64,000 nt of DNA from Chenopodium formosanum (GCA_024500155.1 CM044860.1:5068501-5132500); one strand, 5' to 3'; positions 27,307 to 39,156 are shown, counted from the stretch's first letter. Numbers and translations: made by a program. Notes: generated by a model from the letters alone, not told the origin.

Positions 27307-27433
27307 AAGTTTTTTTTTTTTTTTTTTTTTTTTTTGGGTGTTTAGAGAGTCACAAGGGCAGGTGATGAGAATCGATTCCAAGATCTCTTGGAACTAGAAG
27401 GGGAGCTCTAACCGCTTGATCCATCTCTCACTC
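27307..27433 (-). mobile_element. tRNA-derived SINE with 13-bp target-site duplication
   Basis: Read on the minus strand, the element starts near 27433 and ends in a poly(A) tail (the T-run at about 27310-27335). Near its start it has an A-box-like stretch, TGGATCAAGCGGTTAGAGC, and then a B-box-like stretch, GGAATCGATTCTC, the two internal RNA polymerase III promoter blocks of tRNA-derived SINEs. The perfect repeat TACCCTAGCTTAT flanks it at 27294-27306 and 27434-27446, marking target-primed insertion. It is short and has no coding capacity. The family name was not determined. Confidence 0.85.
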
Positions 27434-27990
27434 TACCCTAGCTTATGAATGTCATTGTCACACGAAGTACATGTTTGTGGTGTCTTGGATAACATGGCAG
27501 ATAGAGGTGCACAGCCGGAGGAGCGCGAGGAAAGTAGTGGCGGGTGTGACCGTGCCAATGTGTGGTGGGAAGAGCTGGCGTGATTCACGTAGGGTGGTTT
27601 GAAAAAAAAAAAAAAAAAGTGGATGTTTGGGTACGAGTGAAATGTAGTGGTTGAATTAACATACAGTACATACATTAAGATCCTAATTATGGAGTAAGAA
27701 ACATGAATGTGTGTTGTAAGCAAGAGATTGAATATCGAGGTTGGACGACAAGAACAACAATAAACCCAGCGTCAGTACTTGAATGAAGCTTAGTGATCGA
27801 TAACCCATGCATTGTCGTCAAAGCTTAAGACAAAGACAAAGGATAATTATTTTATCTCTCCATTTATCAAACTTTACCAAAACGACAAGGAAGATAATAC
27901 GGACAAATGTTGCTAAGACAATTAAGGCAGCTCATTAAGGTTAGGATTCACTCAACATGATAGCTAAAAAAAAAAAAGAAAAATTAGTAT

Positions 27991-28079
27991 TATCTCCGTT
28001 TCATATTATTTGTAACGAATAGACATTTTTCACTCATACTTTATGTCAAATCATTGCAAATAATATGAAATGAAGGTAG
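27991..28079. mobile_element. Stowaway-like MITE (89 bp)
   Basis: The ends are inverted repeats of about 22 bp: CTCCGTTTCATATTATTTG on the left matches, with few changes, the reverse of CAAATAATATGAAATGAAGG on the right. TA dinucleotides lie at both borders (27989 and 28080). Size, terminal CTCCGTTTC and TA target fit the Stowaway class. Confidence 0.7.
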
Positions 28080-28127
28080 TATAATAAGGTTTTTTTTTTC
28101 TTTTCATTTGGTCATTCTTAAAACAAA

Positions 28128-28364
28128 CTTCATCCGTTTCAATTTACTTGACCTATAGTCCCATAACACGCAATTTAAAGAGTTAATTAAAGAAGAGAAA
28201 CAATATTTTTATTACAAACAAATAAAACCACCAATAAAAGGGATAAATTGGGGTTCCATGACATTAATTTTTTTTTTTATTTAGCTTATGTTTATCTTCT
28301 TTAATCTCTTTCTTAAATTGCGTGTCAAAGGGCTATAGGTCAAGTAAATAGAAACGGAAGAAGT
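28128..28364. mobile_element. fold-back Stowaway-like MITE (237 bp)
   Basis: The left end (ATCCGTTTCAATTTACTTGA then CCTATAG and CACGCAATTTAA) is repeated in inverted form at the right end (TTAAATTGCGTG then CTATAGG and TCAAGTAAATAGAAACGGA). The arms exceed 50 bp and leave a small unpaired centre. The exact target-site duplication is unclear. Confidence 0.65.
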
Positions 28365-29066
28365 ATATTGTACCTGTTTTTTCCCTAATTTTTGTGAAGT
28401 TACGATATGACTGCAAGACACAAACCTATTATCCCTTTATAAGCTTCAAAGTTCATGGGAAGCTGGATAGGGTTTCCATGTAAGGCTTTTTTATTCGCTC
28501 ATTCTTCATACACATATTGTGCCTTTTTACCCTAATATTTGTGGAGTTACGAGATGACTGTAAGACAGAAACTTGTTGTCTCTTTGTAAGCTACGCATAC
28601 ATTCAAACCAATAGTATTTGAGAAAATGTAGAAAGCATTAGGACTAATTATCTTACAAAACATAGTGAGCTAAAATAATGGCATTGAACTCTAATGAAGT
28701 TTAATAAACCATAGCTTAGCTATTTAGACCTTCATGGAAACGATAAATGACTTTGTTGTAATTTGTTCGAAGTCCAAAGATACTTCCGTAAATCAATAGC
28801 AAAGCCTTGTGGAAATCAAAGTATACCCTCCTAGATGTTCAATTGTCTCTTCTACGGTATATGATAGAAGTATATATGACACTGAAATCAATACACTACT
28901 AACCCATAACAAAAGCTTAATTAGTACCACTCAATAAAATATAATTAAAACTCTAAATTATCAAAGAGAAGATCGGTTTAAAAATTTAAATTAATTCATT
29001 TGAGACAATTCTACATTGCAGCTAATAACTACTATTGTAACACCTAACATAAAATAAGTATACTCA

Positions 29067-29793
29067 TAGGACTGTCAAACGGGTCGTGTCGTGTTGGATT
29101 CGTGTTCGTGTCGATAATAAACGGGTTTACCCTTGACCCAAACCTAACCCGCTTATTAAACGGGTTGAAAACCCTTGACCCAAACCTAACCCGCTTATTA
29201 AACGGGTTACCCGTGTAACCTTTTACCCACATAGTATATAATAAACTAATTAATATTCAATTAAAAAAAAAAACAGACATCATTAGTTCATTAAAGATAT
29301 TACAACAATTTTAAGTTAGTAATTTTAACAATATATACCATGAGGGTTTAAAGTTAGTAGTTTTAACTGTATAACCATACATAAGAATTATTTCAAATTA
29401 ATCGCAAAATTAGATTTATACAAAAGATGAAAATTATAATTTTTTCGCCAAATTAACTGCCAAAAAATTACCAAAATGTATAAATGGTGTCAAGGTAATT
29501 TACAAAATTACAAGTTTTAAATAAAAATTTTCAGTTTTTTTTTACTATTCAATTAATAGATTAAGCGTGTCGGGTTCGGGTTGACGAGTTGTCGTTCAAC
29601 CTATTTATATAATTGGGTTATACGTATCGGTTTCTAGTTGAAATTTTCAACCCAAACCTAACCCGTTTACTTTCGTGTCGTGTCCGTATCGACCCAATAA
29701 TGTAAACGGGTTTAAAATTCTTGACCCAAACCCGCTTATTTCGTGTCGGGTTCATGTCGGATTATCGTGTCGTGTCAGCTTTTAATAGCCTTA
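29067..29793. mobile_element. hAT-like non-autonomous element (727 bp)
   Basis: A perfect 8-bp duplication, TATACTCA, flanks the element (29059-29066 and 29794-29801), as expected for hAT transposition. The ends are short imperfect inverted repeats (TAGGACTGTCAAA and, reversed, TAAGGCTATTAAAA). Subterminal regions are packed with ACCCG/CGGGT and CGTGTCG motifs in both orientations, and a block containing CTTGACCCAAACCTAACCCG occurs twice in tandem near 29130-29207. No transposase is encoded. Confidence 0.8.
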
Positions 29794-31900
29794 TATACTC
29801 ATTTGAGATTATATATTATACTACGTATATTAGTTAATTACGATAAAGGAAAGACTATTGTACTTTGTACATATAAATGAAGGCAAAGATCAACTCATTG
29901 AACTACCTATGCTTAGTAGTTAGTATCACTAGTCAAAGTAAATTCTTTGCTAAACACGATGTCGACAAGTAAAGGTTAACGATCCAAAAGCTAATTAAAG
30001 ATAAATAAATTTTAACTTACATATACATATTAAAACCGAGAAATTAGAGTAACTCAATACACCCTTTAACAAGATCGGATATTTAGAAGCAGAGAAAATA
30101 ATACGGAGTACTAACATACGTTTCAATGAGATTTAAAAAATCCTATTGTTATTATAATAAAAAAAATACTTTATTTTATTTTACATTAAAAGTGAAAATA
30201 AAGGGTGCACTAAACTAAAATAAATTTAAGAGACAAAAACAGTGATGAGTAGTGAACAACAAGCTTCCACTCTCACACAACCTCTCAATTGCAAACAAGT
30301 AAGAGGAGAGAGAAAGAAGAGAGAGAAACTAACAGAAATAAAAATGGTTATAAGCTTCACAAACTCTCAAGCCGGAGAGGTGTGTGGGTCTTGCTGTCTT
30401 TTTTTTTTTTTTTTAATCTAACTTACATACTTCTGTTTTTTTAAGTGTTGAGCTGTGAATCTGTTCAGTCTTTTTTTTTTAAATGTTTTTTTATTTTAAT
30501 TTAATTTTATAAATAAAAAAAAATGCCTCGAAAAGGAACTTTTTTAGCACCTTAAAATTAGTTTATTCAGAGCATCAAGTAGCAGCGCACGTGCAAATGT
30601 GCAATCCTTCAGTCAGATCACCAATATGTTCACTCATTAATCACCTTCTTCTATGCACACTACTCACTACTCACTACTTCTAACCTTCTCCAATCTTCAC
30701 TCTTAATACATCATATATCCCAACCCCCTTAGCCCTAGTAATGTTTATATACAGCCTTAAAGGCCGTTATGTATAGGTGTATCCATGTAATATTAATTCC
30801 GTGTTTTTAAATATAATCATACACTGTCCATCATTCAGTGTTCAATTTTAGCTTCTTATGTACCACTATCCAACAATGTTGTATGTGATGCCCATGCTAT
30901 ATTGTCTAGTGTGTATTAAGTTGATGCTAATCTCTATGATTATGGTCATGTAACATGTTTAGAATAGTAATTAATTTGTTTTTAATTATGTGATAAAAGC
31001 GAAGTTATGGGAATGAATGATGGTAATGCGTGCAGTGAGAAAAAGTTGGTGGGCGCTGAGTTGCATGTGAAGTAAGTACAAAGAAAGTGATCAAAGACTC
31101 TCCCTACTTTTACTCTGCTTATTCATTATTTTTTGTTTTCCTAAAATATATGTTTATATACTTCTTTCATAATTATAATTAAAGATGGATCATAAGTAGT
31201 TTAAGGTTTTGGATAATTGACCCACCTTTTCTAAAAAAAAAAATAATAAAAAAACAAAAAAAAACATTTAATTTGTTAAATTACAAAATTTATAATACTT
31301 CCTCCGTTTTGTTTTATTTTAATTACTCTGTTATTTTTAAAATAGAAACAAAAAACTTGATAGTTTTATATGTTTATATTTAACTCGGTCATATAACAAT
31401 CACATAGAACATGGAGAGAAATAGTAGAGGTACTGAAAACGTGGACAATTTTAATTTTTAAAATTATAATGTTCTTGTATATATATGTTATATGATCAAG
31501 AATTCAAGATGAAGTGTAAAAACTTGAAATTAAGCAGCTTTACAAATTAAATTTCACACATGGACATTAGCATCACTAATGTAAGTTGATGGTTTATCAC
31601 AAATCAATAACAAAAATAAAACCCATGAAAATTATTAACATCCAAAGTAATGTAAGATCAAAGAAGGGAAAATTAAACAAAAGAAAATTGTCCAAACAAA
31701 CATAGATAAGGCAAATATAAGGAAATAATAAAGCAGGATGATGAGGGATAAACTTTCTCTCTACTTAAATTGTGAGTAGTAAAAGTTTCCAACTTAACAA
31801 AGAGCTTCATTCATTCAAACAAAAGAAAACTAAAACATTCATTCACTTATAATTAACCCATCAAAGGAGTAAAATGTACTAACATTTGATCATCATAATC
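29794..31900. other. spacer and AHL 3' region
   Basis: A GA-rich leader-like stretch (30300-30345) precedes a short ATG reading frame at 30344 on the plus strand that I could not extend into a gene. A single Stowaway-like end (CTTCCTCCGTTTTG) lies near 31300. Sequence just above 31560 is probably the AHL 3' UTR. No other gene is seen. Confidence 0.4.
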
Positions 31901-32016
31901 TCAATAAGGAGGTCGATTATTAGGAGTACCCCAAAAAGCCTCAGGTGGCAATGAATTCAACAAGTTTGGTGGCAACCCTTGTAGTAAATTCCCTCCTCCT
32001 CCACCACTTCCGCTTC

Positions 32017-32049
<33 letters not shown>

Positions 32050-32947
32050 TACTGGGATCGCCCATGACTTGCCCTCCTACTCCTCCAGGTGGCGGTGACC
32101 CTAATCCACCGCCACCATTATTCCCAGGGCCTACTCCTGGCATCTGGGCCCCACCTCCCTCTTCTTCCTCTAGTGGTAATCTCTCATAGGCCGCGTTCCC
32201 AAAAGACGCGGCCATAACCACTACAGGGCCAGATGCCAGAAGAGGCCCTACAACCCCGCCCCCAACCACCTGGCCTTGACCTCCAGCCAGATAAATGGTA
32301 AGTCCAGAAGCGGCAGGTGGAGCTGGGGGCGGTAAAAACGACCCAGATAAAGATAGAATTTCAAACCTCCCATGTAAGGTAACAACAGCACCCGGTGCCC
32401 CCGGTTGCCGGAGAGTAACATTTGCAACAGTTCCCGTTCCACTTAAGATACAAACCCCTCTTTGCTTACGACGAGCAAAGTTAGTTATACTATCCATAAT
32501 ATCACACCCGTTAGCAACTTCCATAACATGAGATCTAAGAGCATTAGCACTATCTCTTGTAATAATAATAGGTGGTTTGGGTTTGTTCTTGGATCCAGCT
32601 GGTCTTCCTCTAGGCCGTCTTTGGATCTCTCTTTCGCCGTCTCCTCCGCCTTCGTTCTTGCTATCAGCAGCCCCCGAGTCGTCTCGTTCCCTCTTTAGAC
32701 TCGATTTAAGGTCGCTACTACTTCCGCTTTGCTCAGCTTCCGAGCTATGATGCTGCTGTTGTTGTTGTTGTTGTTGTTGCTGTTGCTGTTGCTGTTGATG
32801 TTGTTGTTGAAGTACAAGTTGCGGTTGTTGTTGTTGTTGTTGCTGTTGTTGCTGAAAGTGGTGAAACTGATGATGAGGGTTTAGATGAAGACTATTGGAA
32901 TGAAAAGGAGGAGGAAGAGGCCTTCCATGAGCAGTTACTTGATCCAT
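31901..32947 (-). CDS. AHL22: AT-hook/PPC nuclear protein, AHL22-like
   Basis: AHL proteins bind AT-rich DNA in the nucleus and repress growth and flowering genes (Arabidopsis AHL22 knowledge). The gene is one exon of 348 codons. The N-terminus (MDQVTAHGRPLPPP, HLNPHHQF) resembles AHL22, and two Gln runs of about 10 and 16 follow. A single AT-hook of the type RRPRGRPAGSKNK lies near residues 110-122, continuing PPIIITRDS. The PPC domain follows (about 125-245), with SHVMEVANGCDIMDS and GRFEILSLSGSFLPPP, the latter carrying the conserved GRFEIL stretch of the family. The C-terminus has an acidic LEEEEGG patch, Gly and Asn runs, and ends in EAFWGTPNNRPPY. One AT-hook with an intronless gene marks a type I (clade A) AHL. 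AHL18 is the alternative paralogue. Confidence 0.93.
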
Positions 32948-33743
32948 ATTATCGAAATCAATAAAACCAACCTTAACGATGAAGGACTTATATGAATTAT
33001 TAACCCTAATTAACTAGAACAAGAAAGAAAGAAAAAATGATGATTAGAAGCTAAGAATTAAAATTTTCATATTTGAAAAATGGAATTGATGGAAAAGATA
33101 ATTGGTAAAATTAGGGTGAAAAGAATCACGTAAAAAATGCAAGAAAAAGAGTAGAGCAACGTTTTAGGTTGAGAATGAAGGGAGAAGAATGAAAGTGTTG
33201 GAGAGAAGAAGTTGAAGATTGGGTTAAGTTTGAGAGGAGAGAGAAATTTTAAGAGAGATGTGTGCTTTGATGATACATTTTTTTGATGAGGGGTAACAAA
33301 TAAGAATCAACAAAAAAAAAAGGGGGGGAAATTTGGGAGAGTTGGGTTAGGGTTAGGTCTTAAAGGGTTAGGATTTTATTTATTTTATTTTATTTTTAAA
33401 AAGTTATTTTAATTTAATTTTTGTTGGGGTGTAAGAGGGATTAAGGACATAAGGTTGTTAGAAGATGGGTTATGAGAATTTGTGTAAGGAGAAAGGAGGA
33501 AAGGCAGCATGCGCATGGGCGGTGACTACTGACTAGTGAGTGAATGAAAACAAATTATTAGATGGTGTTTGATTTTTTCAAAAATTTTATGGTATTTTGG
33601 TCTAAATTTTTTAAATTGTGAAGATTAGAGCTCATGTGAAACCATGTAAAAAACTTATAGAATATGTTTTTTTTTTTTATTCCATTGTATTTGAAATAAA
33701 GGAGATATTGTTATAAACACTACCGAAGTATATGGTACACTAA
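32948..33743 (-). promoter_or_regulatory. AHL leader and proximal promoter
   Basis: Upstream of the minus-strand ATG lies a leader of about 300 bases, strongly CT-rich on the coding strand (GA-rich as printed, 33120-33260). No convincing TATA box was found; a pyrimidine-rich initiator is possible. A G-run interrupted by A lies near 33320. Confidence 0.35.
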
Positions 33744-33880
33744 GAGTCTGTTCTTTTCAGTTTAATTTCAATTCAGTTCAGTTCAATTTAGTTCCTAATT
33801 TCCTTCTCTTATAAACAATTTAGTTCATCTCCAATCAGTTAAGTTAAGTTCAGCTCGGTTCAGTAAACCAGAATAAGCTC
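33744..33880 (+). mobile_element. Tourist-like MITE, copy 1 of local family
   Basis: The element is 137 bp, flanked by TAA at 33741-33743 and 33881-33883. Its ends are GAGTCTGTTCTTTTCAG and, reversed, GAGCTTATTCTGG. The interior is rich in CAGTTCAGTT-like repeats and contains TTCCTAATTTCCTTCTC, shared with the copy at 37239. It lies about 0.8 kb upstream of the AHL coding start. Confidence 0.7.
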
Positions 33881-34311
33881 TAAGGGTAATTTTTACTCAC
33901 TTAGATGATTATTCATTTATTAAATCATCAAACTAAAAACAGAAACTAATTTTAATTTAGTTGGGTACACCGTGCACTCAGGTGTATATAAAAAGTTCTA
34001 TAAATAAGAACTCATGTATATGAATTCTAAACTATAATCCTTGTAGTTATTTTATTTTACTCTGTAACTTAGATAATTAATTGAAAATTATTGTATTTGT
34101 ATATTAAGTTTGGGTAGTTCTTATTTTACCTAAATTAACAAATGTAAACTCATTTTAATTTCGATCTTAATTTGTTTTAAATTTATATAAACTAAATTCT
34201 CTCAAACTCAATTTATAAGACCTTAATTGTCTCAAAATTAATGAAAATTAGTTGAGGGAAACAAATCAATGTTAAGTGGTGTGGTTTAGTTTAATGTGTT
34301 GAACCTAATTA

Positions 34312-34314
<3 letters not shown>

Positions 34315-34355
<41 letters not shown>
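34315..34355. repeat. (AT)n microsatellite
   Basis: About 20 uninterrupted AT dinucleotides. Confidence 0.95.
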
Positions 34356-34359
<4 letters not shown>

Positions 34360-35520
34360 CTTATTAAGTATCCTCTTTATTAAAATTATTATACTTCGTA
34401 TTCTCAATATATACTAACTTTGAGAACTCATCTATACAATCAAATCAGTACAATTTTTATTGTACAACCGATGGTATGATCTGATAAACTCCCTAATCAA
34501 TCAAGAATATGTAATTAATGTTCATTAATTTAGGGGAACTTGAAGAAAAAAGATGAATGGCCAAATGGGGTTGTATCGTGTGAATTAGTGTGAGGAAACA
34601 AAAGAAAAGAAAAGAAAGTGCCCCTCATCTCAAAAATGGGACCCTCCCAGATACACTCCAAATTTGTCCCTATCCTCATATTTGGTTGAATGATGTTGAC
34701 CCATTTTATTAATATGACCTAATTTAAACCCTGCCCCCTAATATATCATCCAATTAAACACCCCATAACCCCACCAACCCAATAATTTAAATTATTAATT
34801 AATTAAACATCTCTCTTTTCTTGTTCTTAATTTTAGCTCCTGTTAATAATTAGGTTGTACCTTAATTAATGAGTTACATACATTTAGCAAACTTGTACAA
34901 GTACATAATAATAATATGTTGTCCATTTTCCATCCCTCATCTCTCCATGTCTTATGTTATATATATCTATATATACACCTTAATTAAATAGTTATCTAAT
35001 TACAGTACCGTCTTTTAATTTTAAACTATTTGTTGTCTTCAATTTGCGTAACTCATCACGTACTTCGTAACAAATTACTGTGTGCCATTTTATAATACTC
35101 CAAATAAACCAAGCAGTAGTTTAAAAATTTAGCAGCCAAAATAAGTGGACTAGAATTGAAGTACATTGTATTATGGCATTATATGATCTTGTATGACTAT
35201 GATTTCTGCTACGGTATATATTTTAGGGGATAATGTTTATCGTATGATAGTTGTGGCTAGTCTACTATGGCTATTTATGAATTTTTGCCACATTTACTGT
35301 TTTCTTTTGATGTTTTCATTTAAGACCAATCTTAACATCTGCATACTAAAAAAAACTTTTTATCACAAGATAATATATCAATAATAACTAATAGATGTAT
35401 TGTAAATAAATCAAACAGGGTTTCATATTTTCACTCAGTTATGATTTTAAGAGAAAAATTAAGGATAGAAGAGTGTTAATTAGATGCGATCATGTTCCTA
35501 AATGATCAAATCAGTCTGTA

Positions 35521-35666
35521 GGTCTATTCTGATTTACTAAACTGAGTTGAATTGAGCTGAACTAAACTAAACCGAACTAAATTAAATATTTTATGAGAGA
35601 AGGAAATTAAGAACTGAACTGATTAGAGCTAAATTAAAATGAAAATAAACGGAAGAGAATAAATCC
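35521..35666 (-). mobile_element. Tourist-like MITE, copy 2
   Basis: It runs in inverse orientation to copy 1. It opens with GTCTATTCTGATTTACTAA and contains GAGAAGGAAATTA, the reverse of the core shared by copies 1 and 4. The right end, GAGAATAAATCC, matches the family, but the target duplication is not clear. Boundaries are approximate. Confidence 0.55.
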
Positions 35667-35816
35667 TTTAATTTAGTCAAACATTGACAATAAGAAAATG
35701 ACAGTCCAAACAAAGTCTTTGAACTTTGAAGACAAAAAAATAACAAGTAGAAAAAATAGGCGTTATTACAAACAATTTCCTGATATAGAGGGGATGAAAT
35801 AAAATTGGAAAAACCA

Positions 35817-35820
<4 letters not shown>

Positions 35821-35866
<46 letters not shown>
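35821..35866. repeat. (GA)n microsatellite
   Basis: Twenty-three perfect GA dinucleotides. The long Ser/Leu reading frames across it on the minus strand are artefacts of the repeat. Confidence 0.95.
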
Positions 35867-35869
<3 letters not shown>

Positions 35870-36331
35870 GTGCATGTGGAAGAGCTAAGAAGATGATGGG
35901 GGGATGATCTGATTATGGGAAATTGGAGTCGTTTTACGGGTCTCAACACCGTTTCTTGCTCAGGCCGTGTCTCATGGCCGTCTCCCTTCTTCTTTTTGGG
36001 TCCCACTCTCCCACCCTTATCATATGCTTACCACGTGTCCCTCTACCCCAATTTCATTACCATTCACTTTTATTCCCATCCAGGGATTACTGTTCTTAAC
36101 CATGACTTAGGTCCGGAATTAATAGTTACGTAGATTCATTATTTGATTTAAATTATTAGTAATATAATATGATACATTGTGGTTTAGATGTATGGAGGAA
36201 TTAACTTGTAACTTTGGATGGTCCGGTGAGCTCATATCATGTACGAAGTATGTAATTTAGGGGGATTTTTTCACCTGATTTTCACTGATTTAAACTGAGG
36301 TTAAATGAACTTATTATAACTTGCATTTTAA

Positions 36332-36448
36332 GACTTTGTTCTGATTTACTAAAATAAGCTGAAGTGAAGTGAGCTTAATTGAATTGTTCATGAGAGAAGA
36401 AAATTAGAAACTGAACTGAACTGAAATTAAATTGAAAAGAATAAGTCC
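36332..36448 (-). mobile_element. Tourist-like MITE, copy 3
   Basis: The element is 117 bp, flanked by TAA at 36329-36331 and 36449-36451. It begins GACTTTGTTCTGATTTACT, ends AAAGAATAAGTCC, and has the CTGAACTGAACTG interior. It has the same orientation as copy 2 and is the shortest copy. Confidence 0.65.
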
Positions 36449-37238
36449 TAAGTAGCTCTTGTTAATACTCCTCATAACTTACTTACTTTTCATAAACTTA
36501 TCTTATTTAAACTTATTTGAACATGTTTAATTAATAGAACACAACCTTAAGGTGGTGGATTGATTAATGGTTACAACTCTTATTAATTAGTGACTTTGAC
36601 AGATCAATCCAAATAAGAAAGATACTCGTTACATATAAATTATGATTAATTATAAAGATGAGAATAATGTACTGTAGTACATAGTTTGTGCTGTTAAGAT
36701 TAGTGTAACGATAAAGCACTTGTGTCAATTCAAATATTCAATAGTAGTAGATGATACAAAGTAAGTTTCCATGTTAATATGAGTCAAATATTCCATTTTG
36801 AAATAGTAAGAGTTAATATTAACTTTTCCGATGAAGATTATTGTTACACACACGTATGCATTAGCTGTTGAAAGAAACGATACAAGTTTTGACACTGAAA
36901 TCAGAGTCTAAAGTTTGTTCAACGGTTAATATATGGGCCAAAGTTCAGTTTGAATCAATAATTCCCAAAAATGTAAAAATAATACTCCGTAGGAGTAGAA
37001 AGAATTTCAATTTTCAAATACTACATAAACTTGATATTTACGGTAAGAAACTGCAAAAAATACTTATTTTTCACTAACAAACATTTGATCTGATATTTGT
37101 TTATGTAGTAATGCACACCCTAGAGTAATAGTAGTAATAACAGATTTTTAAATGGTTAAAAACAAGTAGCATGAATATTTTACTTAAAGGCTTTAAATTC
37201 TATTCAATATATAAGAAGACTACTACGTATATTACTTA

Positions 37239-37416
37239 AGGCTTGTTCAGCTTAATTTCACTTCAGTTCAGCTTCAATCAGTTCATTTCCTAATTTCCTT
37301 CTCTTCAGCTCATAAACAATTCATTTCAGCTCTATTTTATTCAGTTCAATTTAGTTTAGTTCACCTCCAATCAGTTCAGTTCAGTTCAACTCAATTCAGT
37401 AAATCAGAATAGACTC
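37239..37416 (+). mobile_element. Tourist-like MITE, copy 4
   Basis: The element is about 178 bp, flanked by TTA (37236-37238 and 37417-37419), with ends AGGCTTGTTCAGC and, reversed, GAGTCTATTCTG. It has the same orientation as copy 1 and shares TTCCTAATTTCCTTCTC. It is the longest of the four copies. Confidence 0.65.
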
Positions 37417-38450
37417 TTAGTTAGACTAATTCAAATTAGAACAAAATAGATCCCTAAGCTAAAAATTTTTCCGACCGACAAATTATATTATTGTGCAGTG
37501 TCTCCTGATCAAATATAAGACCTTTAATTAAGTTGAAACAATACTCTTATCAGCCAATTCAAATAGGTTAAGGTTTTAGAGAGACAATATGGCAGCAATG
37601 CAGCATATTTATTATGTTACAAGAAACAGTCAAGTCATAACTCATTCACGTGCCCTAAGGTTAAGAAAACCCCAAAAAAAAAAAAAAAAAAAAAAAGGAA
37701 AAGTTAAAGCGCTGCGCATTAATCGTAACGCGGTCTTTGCCACCTACAAAACGCTGCGTTTCAATGGCGGAATGTAAGGGTAAAGTGGGGAATAGAGAGA
37801 TAAAGGGGGCAATGAGGCTTATCTGCTACGGAGTAAGGAGTAGTACACATGGATTTGGACATGCTCGTTAAGCTATTATGTCTGTCAGATGCATTGCATT
37901 TGCTGCCCTTTTTCTTCTTCTTATTTGCTTTCATCAACAACTTACTGTACATTGGATTATTCCTAAGTTTTTATTTCTTGCTTTAGACATAAGTATTAAA
38001 GAGTTCCACCAAGGTTATGATGTCTTGGAACTAAAGGTGTCGATTTGGGGATCTGATTCAAATCAGATCGGGTATGCATGATCCATTTCAATTTGAGTCA
38101 TGTTATATTATTGTATCTGTGCAAATCAAAATTTAAATCGAGTTTTGTTTAGGCTGGATCGATCCTTATGTTAGTTTTTAACAACTTTACTTAGGAGAAA
38201 ATGAGTTAGCAAATACGTGGAACATCCCATTAAAGAAAGCACGAGTACTACATAATAAGTAATTTTGCTGCTAAGTGAGCTCAATATGACGTTCTTTATC
38301 CAAACCGTGTTACACTAAGCTAGCTCATCCACATTTCAGCCTGGCCTCAACTCCCACGCTGCAGTATATCGATTACCAACCTACACCAAGAGCTAGTAAT
38401 TCACTCGATCCAATAATCATCCTACGCGCCTAGCTAAGCCAACTCTCCTC
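37417..38450. other. spacer with one weak secreted-peptide ORF
   Basis: At 37878-38081 a plus-strand reading frame of 67 codons opens with a signal-peptide-like N-terminus (MSVRCIAFAALFLLLICFHQ). The downstream residues match no family I know, so it is not called as a gene. An A-run lies near 37674. Nothing else is recognised. Confidence 0.35.
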
Positions 38451-38977
38451 TGGTGCATGGTTTCTACAGGCGCCTATACTATGCATTGTACAGATGTTTC
38501 TCGCGGAAAGAACATATTATACAAATATAAAGAACATATATCTATAGTGAAAGGAACATACTATTAAATTATAATGAACACATACCTAAAGTAAAAAGAA
38601 CGTATTTTTACCAAAAAAGAGTGAAAAGAATATATTTCCATGTTCTTTTATTGTCAGTGTAATGTACTTTTATTTGTAATATTATGTTCATTGCTTATTG
38701 TGAAATGTTCTTTGAATTTCGTCTTTAAATTATGGTGGGTATATATAAATAATGTTTATAACATAATATTATCATGTTCTTTTTGACAAAATGTTCTTTA
38801 TTAATATTATAGATGTTCTTTAGATAAATAAAAAATAATAACATTTAGTTGTTCTTTACAAAACAGATATATACTCTTTACAAAATAGTTGTACGTTCTT
38901 TACAAATTAGCTACATGTTCTTTCTGCGTTTTTTGTATGTACCAAGCATGGTACCACCGCCTGTAGCTTAAAATTTT
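38451..38977. mobile_element. Mutator-like MITE (527 bp)
   Basis: A perfect 11-bp repeat, CAACTCTCCTC, flanks the element (38440-38450 and 38978-38988), within the 9-11 bp range of Mutator-like elements. The two ends are imperfect inverted repeats of about 55 bp sharing CTACAGGCG, ATGC.TTGTAC and GAAAGAACAT. The interior is an AT-rich array of AAAGAACAT on the left and its reverse, ATGTTCTTT, on the right, so the whole element is quasi-palindromic. It has no coding capacity. Confidence 0.8.
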
Positions 38978-39156
38978 CAACTCTCCTCATCCAATGTAAT
39001 CGTTTCATCGAATGTAATATTAATGTGCCTGAACTTATCTTTATGACTTATTTTGTTTAAACTCTTGACTGTATCTGAACTTGTTGTGTCTAAAATTATT
39101 TTACCTAAATCTTTTTTTTTTTTCTAAAATAAGTCAAAATAATCTTATAAGAACAC

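Noticed and set aside
27336..27433. tRNA gene
   Set aside because: The A and B boxes belong to a SINE with tail and target duplication; the sequence between them does not fold as a full tRNA cloverleaf by eye.
30344..30450. First exon of an unknown plus-strand gene
   Set aside because: The leader is GA-rich and an ATG is present, but only about 34 codons follow and no downstream exon was found.
35591..36006. Two overlapping minus-strand ORFs with Ser/Leu repeats
   Set aside because: They are readings of the (GA)n microsatellite and MITE copy 2.
37878..38081. Secreted peptide gene
   Set aside because: The N-terminus looks like a signal peptide, but nothing after it is recognisable and the flanks lack gene structure; kept only as a note.
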